64,000 bases of DNA from Mytilisepta virgata (taxonomy: Eukaryota > Mollusca > Bivalvia > Mytilida > Mytilidae): contig CM051512.1 of the NCBI GenBank assembly GCA_028015205.1, positions 7,314,255 through 7,378,254 of the forward strand, given 5' to 3'. Every line of letters starts with the position of its first letter. The stretch's first letter is position 1. Both the position numbers and the translations under genes were made by a program. Positions 45,160-56,519 of this stretch are shown piece after piece. The notes beneath the pieces are model-generated. The model was not told the origin of the DNA and searched no databases. It saw only the letters and a list, made by a program, of their open reading frames with translations.

Positions 45160-45570
45160 CCATCACTAGGACCTGTAATGGATCAAGGGAGCTCAACCCA
45201 CAGTGCTCCCTAGCGCATCCCCAGCTGGCGGATAGGGGAAACTTCTCGTTTGGGGGGTTGTTATAATACAGAAAGTATGACCGCGGACCATAGTGGATAA
45301 CGTGTTTGAAGAATGCCACACTCCCTGCACGCTAAAGACCCTTCTGTAGTTGTCGAAAGAGTAGTCTAATGCCTCTACAGAAGGATAAATTATCCAACCC
45401 TACCCATCCATCCACCCTTTTACAGTGGCAGTAAAAATCGGTTCCCCTTTGTGATCCGTCATACCCCTATTTGAAATGTGTTTATTAAATTGTTGAACTT
45501 GTTCTGGTCCTGTGGAGGCATGAAATATTTGCCATTAGACGTTAAGCAAACTACAACAATCGGTCAATCG
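45160..45570 (+). mobile_element. V-SINE-like element, copy 2
   Basis: Homologous to 5490-5800: shares the CCCTAGCGCATCCCCAGCTG block, GAATGCCACACTCCC and the tail GGCATGAAATATTTGCCATT. About 80 bp longer in the middle. Confidence 0.6.
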
Positions 45571-46148
45571 CCAACAATGAATTTTACACGGATCTGAACT
45601 TAACTCTATTGATTGCAACTTCATGATTTTAATATAGAAGTTTTACATCTTTTTCATCATTATCTTTACATAATAATTATGCTTAGTAGTAGCTGTTTCA
45701 GCTAATAGTTTTCACTAGCTCATAATTATGCAATCTCGTATAAAAAAGATAAATTTCAAATATATATATGGCATGGTTTATGAAATAAGATGTAATTTGA
45801 AATCTCATGATTTATTATGCATGTGAAATATATATACATGTAGTTACATTTTTGTGTAGTTATTTGTTTTAATAAAATATCATATCTAACAAAATTTTCC
45901 AAAATAATTCTGATTATTAAATACACAAATGATATATTATAAAAATTATATTTTATTTTTCTGTTGACCATTTCAATATCACATTCAACTTTGATTTTAT
46001 AAACTATGTACTATCTTTGCACCAACAAAATAATAACAACCGTGATATGATAATAGAAACAAACCTTCTAAATTCCATTTTGGTCCCCTTAATATATAAT
46101 TATGTAATGCCCAAATGTTTTGTTAATAAACTATTTTTATTTCTTTTA

Positions 46149-46214
46149 TTACAATTCTCTGCGTAGACAGATCCTCCTCTGTTCTTTTTCCTGACAAGCA
46201 CTTGGTTTTGTACC
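46149..46214 (-). CDS. IFI30: GILT exon 7 (stop exon)
   Basis: Acceptor TTTTTCAAG. Encodes GTKPSACQEKEQRRICLRRE and L, then TAA. The spaced cysteines match the family's C-terminus. Confidence 0.88.
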   Translation of the reverse strand, partial: GTKPSACQEKEQRRICLRREL

Positions 46215-47833
46215 CTTGAAAAAGAAAAAAACACATATTGAACAATTGTACACCATTAATATGCTTAGGTTGTGTTTTGAATGCCCATAAACAGATTTAT
46301 ACCTATACAACTTCTTATCAAAAGTCATCGTTATTCCTTTTTTGTGTCGCCTGCGGAACCCATGGTCGACACATAGGGATCACTATCTGTCGTCATGGGT
46401 CGTCTTGCGTCGTCACACTTTTCTTCTACCCTCAACTACTCAAAAACCACTCAAAGGAATTTGATGAAACTTTCTCTGTGCATTAACCTTAATGCATTGG
46501 TGTGCATATATACATTTCATTTTCAGAAACTTAATTTTTTTGTGTGTAAAATTGACATTTTGGAAAAAAGGGGGGAGGGGGTTCAAAACTTCTATCCTCA
46601 ACTACTCCATAACCGCTCAAAGCAATTTTATGAAACTTTCTCTGTGCATTAACCTTAATGCAAAGGTGTGCATATATATTTCATTTTTAGAAAAATTTAA
46701 TATCTTTTGTAAAAGTTGACGTCCGCAGGCGACACATGAAGACTCACACATTTTTTTATGATCGAGATGAAATTAACAGAGATTCTTAAAATTATTGTAC
46801 ACAACATATACATCTTAGACCTTCATCAAATAATCATCCAACTTAAACTTTAAAAATTCAAATTATCAAATTTTCTGTGAGGAAGAGTTATATGGCAAAA
46901 ATACAGATATTATGGTCAACATTGCCTGAAGAAAATGAAACCTCACTTAATATATTGAGGAGAAGCGCTAGTAGCCCTTAGTTGGTAATCCTCTTAAAAT
47001 AAATTTCGATTGAATTAAAATTGCAAAATTCATTAAACATGTAAAAAGAAAATTTAAATATAGGCATACAAAATTCGTGCCTTTGCTAATCTATTGAAGG
47101 GATAATCCACCTCAATACCTGTATTCCACCAGCAGCAGTATTCTGTGAAAGCAAAAAACTAGAACTGTCCTGAAATGGACTAATACCGCCCGCAGCAACA
47201 TGTCTGTTTTGAAACCTATACAAAGTTCAAATCATCATATTTTTCAAACTACTCGCCCAAACAGAAAATCCTAATAATATGCACATCTCCATAATGTGAT
47301 CTAACACTCCATTAAGTTTCATGAGAATCATGCAAGTAATGCCCAAGTCCAAACAGCCATATGTTTTACATTTCTTGACCAAACAGAAATTCATGACAAT
47401 ATGCACATCTCCATTTTAGTGATCCAACACTCCATAGAGGTTCACGAGAATCATGCAAGTAATGTAGGAGAAGTTGGAAACCACATGGAATGAAGTTTTG
47501 TTAAAAATTGCCTAAGTCCAAACAGCCGTATCGTTTACATTTCTTGTCCAAACATAAATTCCTGACAATTTGTTTTGTTTGTTTAGTTGGGGTTTTACGC
47601 CGTTTTCAGCACATTTGGCTATTTCGCGGCTAGTTTTTATTGATGGAGGTAGCCGGAGTACCCGGAGAGAACCACCGACCTTCGATAGGAAAATTGGGAA
47701 TTCTTGTCAATTAAGATCGGAGTCGAACACAATCCACCACAGGTGAGATTCGAACTCAACCTCAGCGTTGACAGACTAGTGATCATTAGTAGTCATGACG
47801 AACTACCTAGACCACTCGGCCACCGAGCCCCCG

Positions 47834-47873
<40 letters not shown>

Positions 47874-50800
47874 ACAATATAGTGATTCAACACTCCATTA
47901 AGTTTCATGAGAATCATGCAAGTAATGCAGGATGAGTTGCGTACAAGGATATTTCGGACAGACAGACAGACACAAACCTATATACCACCCCAACTTCGGT
48001 TGTGGGGGGTATAATAAATTTAGGGTATCCTGACATTTTCATATCAGTTGCGCAAGTCATGTGCATTATTTTGTCACTGTATTATTCTCGTTACCAGAAG
48101 TCGGGGAAAGCTAAAAAAACATTTCTTTGCAGTACAATCAAACTGGCCTAAACTGATAACGGTTTTACAAGATAATTACACCTTATCTAAGAATCAAGGA
48201 TTCTGAATGATTGATATACTAGTATTCGGAGCATTTTTCACACTACCTCTCGGTGTATACAAGCGGGCTATTAGCCATTTGAATCTGTCATGTCATTTTA
48301 TCCTCTGCAGAGGCTCGGGATATTTGTCGACTAGTATATTTTTTCGCAAATATCCAATGGCAGAATCGTATTTTAACGTATACTTCGACAGTAAAATCCG
48401 GCAATATTTGTAATTTAGTATCTTTTTGAAGCAAATAAGAAGAGTTTACTTTTTGGTAAATTAATAGGTATGAATGTACCAATTTTGATGACGCTAAACC
48501 TTTAAATCTTTGATTACCTGATATGTTTCACAAACTAATTTCACCAAATCATTTTCTGCCTTTTTCTGTATTTCTTCAGTATGAACCTGTTAATAGTTGT
48601 AATATATACACATTTATTTAACTTGATTTTATTACATTTATGTACATTTCTTTTTGTTAATCTGAATGGATTACATTTCTAATATAAATTGATCAGTTAG
48701 ACCATGTAGACTGTACGAAGCACGAAGCACGTGTAGTGATAAAAAGAAAAGAACACAAATCATCTGAACTACATGTATATCCAAAATCAATGTTAAAAAT
48801 TTATATATAAAAAAAATTATGAGTCATAAAGACTTTATCACTAAAATTACCAAAGTATATATGTATGAACAATGCCCTAATAAACACCCAATGATAGATG
48901 CCCACGGCGTGTGTGTGTGTCTGATAATCAGGGATACTTACCCCCGTCTGAATAATCAGGGATACTTACTTTTTTGATAGAGATCAAGGTTACTTGCTTA
49001 CCCCGTTAATGGTTACCAACGGTACATATGTATGAGGATGCTCTGTCACTGATACTTACCCTGTTGATGGTTACCCATGGTGCATATGTATGAAGGCTTA
49101 TACTAACCCCATTGATAGTGATCAACGGTACTTCCGTTTCAGGATTCTGTATCACTGATACTTACCCCGTTGATGGTTACCCACGGTACATATGTATAAG
49201 GATGTTCTGTCACTGATACTAGCCCCATTGATAGTGGCCCACAATACTTACATTTCAGGATTCTCTATCACTGATACTTACCCTGTTGATAGTCACCCAC
49301 GTTACAGGTGTATGAGGATGCTCTGTCACTGATACTTACCCTGTTGATAGTGGCCCACGGTACTTACGTTTCAGGATTCTCTATCACTGATACTTACCCC
49401 GTTGACAGTGACCCACGTTATATATGTATGATGATGCTCTGTCACTGATACTTACCTCGTTGACAGTGACCAACGGTACTTTCGATCACAGATACTAACC
49501 CCGTTGATAGTAACACACGGTACATATGTATGAGGATGCTCTATCACTGATATTTACCCTGTTGATAGTGGCCAACGGTACTTACGTCTCTGGATTCTCT
49601 ATCACTGAGACTTACCTCGTTGATAGTTACACACGGTACATATGTATGAGGATTCTCTATCACTGATACTTACCCTGTTGATAGTGGCCAACGGTATTTA
49701 CGTTTCATGATGCTCTGTCACAGATACTTACCCCGTTTATGGTGACCCATGGTACATATTGATGAGGTGGATTCTCTATCACTGAGACTTACCCCGTTGA
49801 TAGTTACACACGGTACATATGTTTGAGGGTGCTCTGTCACTGATACTTACCCTGTTGATAGTTGTCAACAAGTACTAACATTTCATGATGCTCTGTCACT
49901 GACACTTACCCCGTTTATGGTGACCCATGGTACATATTGATGAGGTGGATTTAATGCCCTTGTTCTAATAGCCATCTGATGTTCTAATGCATTACCAAGA
50001 TTACCATTGGCGCACGTGTTAATCTGATCATAGTTCACGTTTTGTTCACTAGCACACTATAAGTCAAGAAAAGGTATAGAAAATAACTGATTGTTGTATT
50101 TTACATGTAATAGAATTTGTGAAGAGTAAAATGAGTTCAGATTTCCATAGACAAAATTCCATGTATGCTGATAATCAGTCATTTAAAGAAGAAAAGAATT
50201 TTTTTTAAAGTTTTTAATTTTAATTATTTAGTATATTTCGCTAGACATGAATAATCATATCAGACTTGTATGACATGATTATTCATTGATTTGTTACAGA
50301 AATTACCAGTATTTAGCAAAATTAAAAAATAATAGAAATACTAAGGGTTCATTCCTTGTATTGCACATGGTAGATATCCTTAGCTGAAATTTGGCTTCCT
50401 ATTTCGGTATTTTTGGTTATGAGTACTTCTTGTTTAAAATAAGTTTGGTTTTTGGTCTTCCAAATGTTTCGGTTTTAATGCTGCTGATGAGAGGTAACTC
50501 CTTGAAATGCGTCGTATACAGCATAGTATAAATTTACTATATCTAATATTAGTATCTTTGGATTGTTATTTTGAAACTCCTGGGATGATGCCTCTGCTGG
50601 TGGACCCCATGTCCCCGGGGGTATTCGGCAACCCAGTCGTCAGACTTGTCTGACATGATTATTCATTGATTTGTTACAGAAATTACCAGTATTTAGCAAA
50701 ATTAAAAAATAATAGAAATACTAAGGGTTCATTCCTTGTATTGCACATGGTAGATATCCTTAGCTGAAATTTGGCTTCCTATTTCGGTATTTTTGGTTAT

Positions 50801-53800
50801 GAGTACTTCTTGTTTAAAATAAGTTTGGTTTTTGGTCTTCCAAATGTTTCGGTTTTAATGCTGCTGATGAGAGGTAACTCCTTGAAATGCGTCGTATACA
50901 GCATAGTATAAATTTACTATATCTAATATTAGTATCTTTGGATTGTTATTTTGAAACTCCTGGGATGATGCCTCTGCTGGTGGACCCCATGTCCCCGGGG
51001 GTATTCGGCAACCCAGTCGTCAGACTTGTCTGACATGATTATTCATTGATTTGTTACAGAAATTACCAGTATTTAGCAAAATTCAAAAATAATAGAAATA
51101 CTAAGGGTTCATTCCTTGTATTGCACATGGTAGATCTCCTTAGCTGAAATTTGGCTTCCTATTTCGGTATTTTTGGTTATGAGTACTTCTTGTTTAAAAC
51201 AAGTTTGGTTTTTGGTCTGATGAGAGGTAACTCCTTGAAATGCTTCGTATACAGCATAGTATAAATTTACTATATCTAATATTAGTATCTTTGGATTGTT
51301 ATTTTTTTATATAGAAAGTATAAACGTTATTCAAATTAACAATTAAAGATACCTAGAAACACAAGTCAATATTAAAACAACATCACAACCTTATACGATA
51401 CTACAACATATTGGAATATAATTACATATCAGTGTGGTTTATAAAATAGTTTGATGAGCCTCGCCCAATCCTATTAATGCTACTTTTATGTATAAAATAC
51501 CGAATATGTTCTTACAACGAAAAAAAATTAGGCACATCTTCTACGAGTTTCAAAAGTTTTCGTATCTTCAATTTTGTACAAAGTTTTGTTACCTATTTCT
51601 TTCCATGTTTAATCTAAATTAAACATGGGTATCTAGACATAAATTCATATACTCAATAATAAAAAATGTTTGTTTCGTATTGACCTTGTTCACGGTTGGT
51701 TTCAAAGAGTTAACACCTTCTCGTGAACAAGGCCATATTGGGCAAAACGTCATGCCATTGTAATATTCATGCATATTTTGATTAATTAAATATCCCGTAC
51801 TTATACATGTAAATGCATTAGATACAGGGAAAAATCTTAGAATTTTAGTATGAAACATGCATTTGGATAAACCATGAAGAATTACATAGCGAGAGTGTTA
51901 TCCATCGCACGGGTTCCCCTGTCATAAATCGTTTTAAATTATTTTTGTTCATTGATTGAAAATACAACATAGGGTTGTCATCAACAAAAATAATACAAAA
52001 TAACATTATTTCGAGTCTTTTTACATTTTTTATGTGTTTACTTTTTATGCACTTAAACTTTTGACCATTTATTAAAATGATTTCGTACTTCAGGTTTTTT
52101 TTTTATGTTGTTAAATTAGAGAGTCATTTGACCTCAATGTTTACCTACAAAATGTATTTCAGAAGTTGGAACATGTAGTTATGGGCGTCGGTTCACTCCA
52201 CATTTGATTTAATTTGTGATTTTCAGTCACAACAAAATGTGTCAGCGTATGAAGGATGGATAAAACATCCAGTTCTTTTTCTGTTAATAGTGATCATTTA
52301 AAAACGAGATGTAATGTTTGTATCTGACCCTGTTTGATACAAATAATGATTCCATAATATATGACGTCCTACTATGAACCCATCGTCGGAAACCCTTGGG
52401 TTTTCCGACGATTCTATGAACCGAAATTATATGTGTAATGCTATCAATAGCGAAGAATAAATTCTACTGCCGTGACATTGCATGTGTACGCAACTCATTT
52501 TAGCCTACAGATAGGTCTACGCCCTAAGGAATTTGGTCTTTATGATGAACACCCAATATCATTAAAGTTTTAATTAGCTAACTCATCATATGTCAGAATT
52601 CAAGTACATGATGTAAAAACGCAATTGTTCAAAACTCCGTGGTTTCAAACTTTAGTGCATTTAAACAAGAGTAAAAATATTATTTTTCGTTGGATATTTA
52701 AATTCGTGGTTTATTGGGACCCACGAAAACCACGAAAATTGGTATACAACGAATATTAATGAATCCACAGTACATTAAAAAAGGATATATATAAAAAAAA
52801 AAGAATAAATAACTAATGAATAATAAACAAATATAACAAATTGATAAAATGACATGAATGAAAAATAAAATAAATTTTCAAAAAGACCTTAAATTTATTC
52901 ACGAAATCTAAAGCACATCATCTTAAAAATATTGCAACCTGTAATATAAAGTAATCAAACTTTATGAACTTACCTTTTCTGCAGCCTTTTGCACTTTACT
53001 GCTCCTTTGTGTATTTAAGTCTTTAGCTATACAGTGTGTGTAGTTGAAGGCTGCTCTCCAATCCTTGATGTAAAAGTCTGCACAACTCTTGAGTAAAAAT
53101 GGTATGAATTAACTTAATTAGCATACTCTTTCGAGGCATTTGGTTTTTACCGTTTCTAGAATAATGGCAATTTGTTTCTGATACTGCATGCATTTATTAG
53201 GATTGTCATTTGACTCGCACGGACGAGCTCGTCCAATAACAAACCTGATAAAGTCTGTATCACAAAACAAATTGCCATTATTCTATATATATTAGAAAAA
53301 AGTTTATCTTTGTTAAAAAAGAAGAATTGTGTGCTTGTACAGTTTCATTTATTCTTATTATTCCATTTTGAAATACTAATTTTGGACATTGTCTTTTTCT
53401 TACTTTTTTATTTTATGTTATTCTTTATTTCGAAATTTTATAATTATTCGTTTTCGTTTCACCCTGCTATTGTGATCAATACAAATCTATTAAATTCATA
53501 TCTTTTCGTGGTAATAAAATTGCCTAAAAACAAATTAACCTACGAAATATTATATAAATATGCATTTTAAAACTGTAGACTGGTTCTGATTTCTTTAAAC
53601 TGGCTTGCATTCATGTCTATTGCATATGCTCATTTTATGGCGCTATTTAAATTTGGACTTCAGAATATACTAAACGATCGATTCAGATATTCTAGCAAGT
53701 ATAATTCTTATTTATAATTCTTATTTATAATTCCCATTTATCGTCGTGACTACTAATGATCACTAGCCTGTCAACATTGAGGTCCCACAGAGGTTGTGAG

Positions 53801-56366
53801 TTCGAATCTCACCTGTGGCGGGGTGTGTTCGTATCCGATCTTAATTGACAAGGATTACCAATTTTCCTACCGAAGGTGGGTGGTTCTCTCCGGGTACTCC
53901 GGCTTCCTCAACCAATAAAAACTGGCCGCCGCGAAATAGCCAAATGTGCTGAAAACGGCGTAAAACCCCAACTAAACAAACAAATCATTCAAATACCAGA
54001 AATAAACAACGCGTGACCGAACTACGCAGTAAATTACGAGTGCGCATAGCTGTAGTTCGGTCACAAGTGGCTGCTGTTACTAAAAATAGAAAAAGGGGCT
54101 GGTGAATTTTAGAAATCTTCTGTGGAACTATACAGGGCCAGCTAGATGGAACCAAACATGGCAGAAATGGTTCTTAGCTGGACCTCTGTCAGAAATATGT
54201 CTGTGTCGGTCACAAGTTTTCCAGACTGAGTATCATAATTATAAATTTCCTATCTAACGACTCCTACATTTGGGCGTCTGAAACAAATGTTACACTTTCA
54301 GAATGAGCTACAAGTTCGGTAAACATTCAAAGAAACCGTATGTTTACAATCGACTTCGATGCGACGTGTTCGTTTCACAACCTGTTTCGCAAGCCAGGAT
54401 TGATTGAACAAAAAATCTACATGTAATTTTTCATGCAAGTTCAGCAAACCATGCTTCATTTTCTGGAATAACTTCGCTTCGCGAGATTATGAATCCGATG
54501 GCTATATACTGTCAGCATATTTAGTCGCATCGAAGAAACTAGTTTTTATTAAAGGAAGCTGCACTTCTCGGAGAGAATCATCCTCCTTCTGAGGAAAATG
54601 ACCAGAGTCGAACAGACCTCGCCATGAGATGGGTTCCAACTCGAACAGTTCATTATCAGTTACGAAAGACTACCTCTACGAATCAGCCAAAGTGCATGAA
54701 GTGGCCCTTTGTGAAATTAAGAATAAAATGTTTAGAAAAAAACAAACAAACCTCTATAAAGTTACCAACACACTCTTCTTTTCCATGCTGACAAAAATAT
54801 TTGAACGTCTTTCCAGATGGTTCTTTTTTCTCCTGTAACAAAACAGCCAAAATATATTAAACGATATCTGCAATTACTATCACCTCCAATAACTATTTAT
54901 TTATACACAAATACAAATCTGTTTGAATTTTAATAATCTCAGATTTCATATTAAATTATTAAATTCTGATTTATGTTTTCAGTCATAATTTCTAATTTAC
55001 CCCAAACTATATTTTAATCATTGATCGATTATTTTGGAAGAAATATATATATATACAAATTCAAATCAATTTCAAATTACTTAATCAAAAAGTTTGTGAC
55101 AAAACACATTAACAATTCAATTCAATTCAAATCTTTATTGTCATAATACTAAATTTCATAGTATGAGACACAACATAACAAAATGAAAACAACATCAACA
55201 TGATCACTTATATGCATTCTGGAGTAAATTTTCAAGAGTCCCTTGTCCCCAGTTCTGTCGACTGTTTGAAAAAGTAACCAAGCCTATTTATCTGAATGTG
55301 TGATCCTGGGTTGGTTGAGGAACAAATACACAATACTGAACATTACAAAAACTTCAAACAACAAGCAAAAAGCGACATGTCTACTTGTTTTTAATGATAA
55401 AGCGCTATGTAAAGTGGTTTCGAAGAGTTAACATACATGCATGCTGATCGCTGTAAACTTGCTCTAAGTTATTACTTGTATTCGCGGTACAGGATAAGTG
55501 TCTTTCAGTTTCCTCTGTGCCGGCTTTTCTTTCTCTCAAAACAAAAATTAAATATACAGAATACCTACCATTGCATTTCCATAAGGTACCAAGGTAATTG
55601 TGAATATCTCTGATACTTTCGTAAAGGCTGTCCACAGGGAGATAGTTATAAAATTCAGACAGTCAGGACACAGCGACTCGTGATACAATGTCACATTTAC
55701 TGGCGTGGCGTTGTTCTTAACTGTATTAAATTCTTTACATTGCTCATAAACCTGTAGCCATAGAAAAAATTTGTGTTATCAGCTGTGCTCTATATTTCCG
55801 TGATTGGTGTTGAACATATAATTCATACAAATTTTCTGGATAATTATACAAAAAGTTTTTTTTAAAAACATCTTTCAACCATAACTTCGACAAATTTTCA
55901 AGACCTCTTTAAACATGTTAAATATAATAATTTTTATACCAATTCCTGGCGTAAACATTTCGCTGGTTACATGTTATATTATTAATAAAGAATTCGACTA
56001 ATTATAGCCAGTAGGGTGGGACCCCTATGCAGAAGAAGTCAGGTGAGATTGTCTAGTTCTATCCACAGTGTGTCCAACATATTACTGCTTCGACGAAAAA
56101 TCTTCATTTCGTTGTTATTTTACCTTTCAGTGTTGCAAAGTCCAACATTCAATTTAATATGCTGTATTTGGTCAAAAGCAGACAAAATTTCCTACATTGA
56201 CCCTCTTACACGAAATGGGACATAACTCCTGACATTAAATTTCTCTTACCTTGCATCGCTTGGCTGTCTCAGGTGTTGAGCACCACAGTGAAGGTGGCAA
56301 GTCACATTTTTGGAATGCCAGTACGCACTGTAATGTTATAAAAGTAATCGCCAATTTCATCAACAT
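46149..56366 (-). CDS. IFI30: GILT, gamma-interferon-inducible lysosomal thiol reductase (whole gene, spliced)
   Basis: Seven minus-strand exons, all phase 0: 56250-56366, 55569-55751, 54752-54832, 52974-53087, 49910-50056, 48518-48586 and 46149-46214, giving 258 aa, normal for the family. Residues 1-18 are a signal peptide. The thioredoxin-like active site is C67-P-D-C70, preceded by NVTLYHESL. The family signature CQHG-x2-EC-x2-N-x4-C is complete (C114 to C129, the last Cys supplied by the next exon). Later motifs are NLGNALEHQM and PPHQYVPWVTING. GILT reduces disulphides of endocytosed proteins in lysosomes; in molluscs it is linked to innate immunity. Intron 5 holds a minisatellite derived from exon 5. 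Signal peptide and N-glycosylation motifs (NNAT, NVT, NYT) fit secretion or lysosomal targeting. Confidence 0.96.
46344..46735. mobile_element. short terminal-inverted-repeat element with inner duplication
   Basis: Perfect 13-bp inverted ends GTGTCGCCTGCGG and CCGCAGGCGACAC. Inside, a unit starting CTTCTACCCTCAACTACTC is duplicated 166 bp apart (46423 and 46589). No coding capacity. Confidence 0.6.
47571..47833 (-). mobile_element. tRNA-derived SINE, copy 6, nested
   Basis: Copy of the main SINE family inserted in the tandem repeat above, in GILT intron 6. Its tRNA-like head is directly followed by a long C-run. Confidence 0.9.
47834..47878. repeat. (C)45 homopolymer
   Basis: 45 consecutive C at the head of SINE copy 6. 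The exact length in the assembly is unreliable. Confidence 0.95.
48518..48586 (-). CDS. IFI30: GILT exon 6
   Basis: 23 codons, acceptor TTAACAG, donor GTAATC. Encodes VHTEEIQKKAENDLVKLVCE then TYQ. Confidence 0.92.
48940..49960 (-). repeat. 58-bp minisatellite made of GILT exon-5 end plus splice donor
   Basis: Read on the minus strand each unit contains TATGTACCGTGGGTAACC, ATCAACGGG and GTAAGTATCAGTGA, i.e. codons for YVPWVTING followed by a 5' splice site. The donor positions on the plus strand fall at 49054, 49102, 49160, 49218, 49276, 49334, 49392, 49450, 49494, 49552, 49610, 49668, 49726, 49787, 49845 and 49904; 11 of 15 steps are exactly 58 bp. The unit at 49904 is the real exon end. 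More decayed units extend to about 48940. Two unit types alternate. Confidence 0.95.
49910..50056 (-). CDS. IFI30: GILT exon 5
   Basis: 49 codons, acceptor ACTTATAG, donor GTAAGTGTC. Begins CASEQNVNYDQINTCANGNL and ends PPHQYVPWVTING. The last 40 bp and the donor are tandemly amplified in the following intron. Confidence 0.95.
50261..51307. repeat. 380-bp tandem repeat, three copies
   Basis: TGACATGATTATTCATTGAT recurs at 50271, 50651 and 51031. The first two copies are nearly identical; the third lacks about 30 bp near 51218 and ends early. It lies in GILT intron 4. The unit includes CCATGTCCCCGGGGGTATTC. Confidence 0.95.
52372..52422. repeat. 33-bp hairpin flanked by 9-bp direct repeats
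   Basis: The palindrome with arms CGTCGGAAACCC and GGGTTTTCCGACG and a TT loop (52381-52413) sits between two copies of CTATGAACC (52372-52380 and 52414-52422). Confidence 0.7.
52974..53087 (-). CDS. IFI30: GILT exon 4
   Basis: 38 codons, acceptor CTCAAG, donor GTAAGT. Begins SCADFYIKDWRAAFNYTHCI, completing the signature cysteine. Confidence 0.92.
53742..53987 (+). mobile_element. tRNA-derived SINE, copy 7, 5'-truncated
   Basis: Begins within the tRNA-like head (the first 30 or so bases with the A-box side are missing) and ends AACAAACAAA. There is a short duplication inside the head (GAGGTCCCACAGAGGTTG). In GILT intron 3. Confidence 0.88.
54068..54215 (+). repeat. copy of the 57.5-kb repeat unit
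   Basis: GGGCCAGCTAGATGGAACCA and its surroundings match 57525-57665 over about 140 bp. Confidence 0.75.
54752..54832 (-). CDS. IFI30: GILT exon 3 (signature)
   Basis: 27 codons, acceptor TTGTTACAG, donor GTTTGT (weak). Encodes FKYFCQHGKEECVGNFIE. Confidence 0.95.
55118..55330 (-). repeat. retroelement 3'-tail-like fragment
   Basis: AACAATTCAATTCAATTCAA then TCTTTATTGTCATAATACT resembles an inverted LINE 3' tail; a similar (ATTCA)n start is at 22336. In GILT intron 2. Confidence 0.35.
55569..55751 (-). CDS. IFI30: GILT exon 2 (active site)
   Basis: 61 codons, acceptor GGCTACAG, donor GTAGGT. Contains YHESLCPDCLNFI and ends LVPYGNAM. Confidence 0.95.
56250..56366 (-). CDS. IFI30: GILT exon 1
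   Basis: 39 codons from MLMKLAITFITLQCVLAFQK, a signal peptide followed by the mature N-terminus. Donor GTAAGA. A second ATG two codons later could also serve as start. The longer open frame upstream is 5' UTR. Confidence 0.88.
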
Positions 56367-56519
56367 CTTATATCTTGCTGAGGTACGCTTCAAACTGGAA
56401 TCGTTTTTCGTGTTTACGATCGGCACGTGACAATGAATCAGCTGACTTATAGTCACATGGCTTATGTTAAAAAGCTTATTGAGGCAGCGCAAAGGTTAAT
56501 CTTTTTTTAAACGACAATC

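Larger units (their letters stand above)
47260..47960 (+). repeat. tandem repeat of about 150 bp interrupted by a SINE
   Basis: Units share TATGCACATCTCCAT, CCAACACTCCATAGAGGTTC-like and GAGAATCATGCAAGTAATG. The third unit is split by SINE copy 6 at 47571. The right edge carries GACAGACAGACACAAACC. Confidence 0.7.

Noticed and set aside
48940..49960. CRISPR array
   Set aside because: Regular 58-bp spacing, but units are similar along their whole length, derive from an exon, and the context is a eukaryotic intron.
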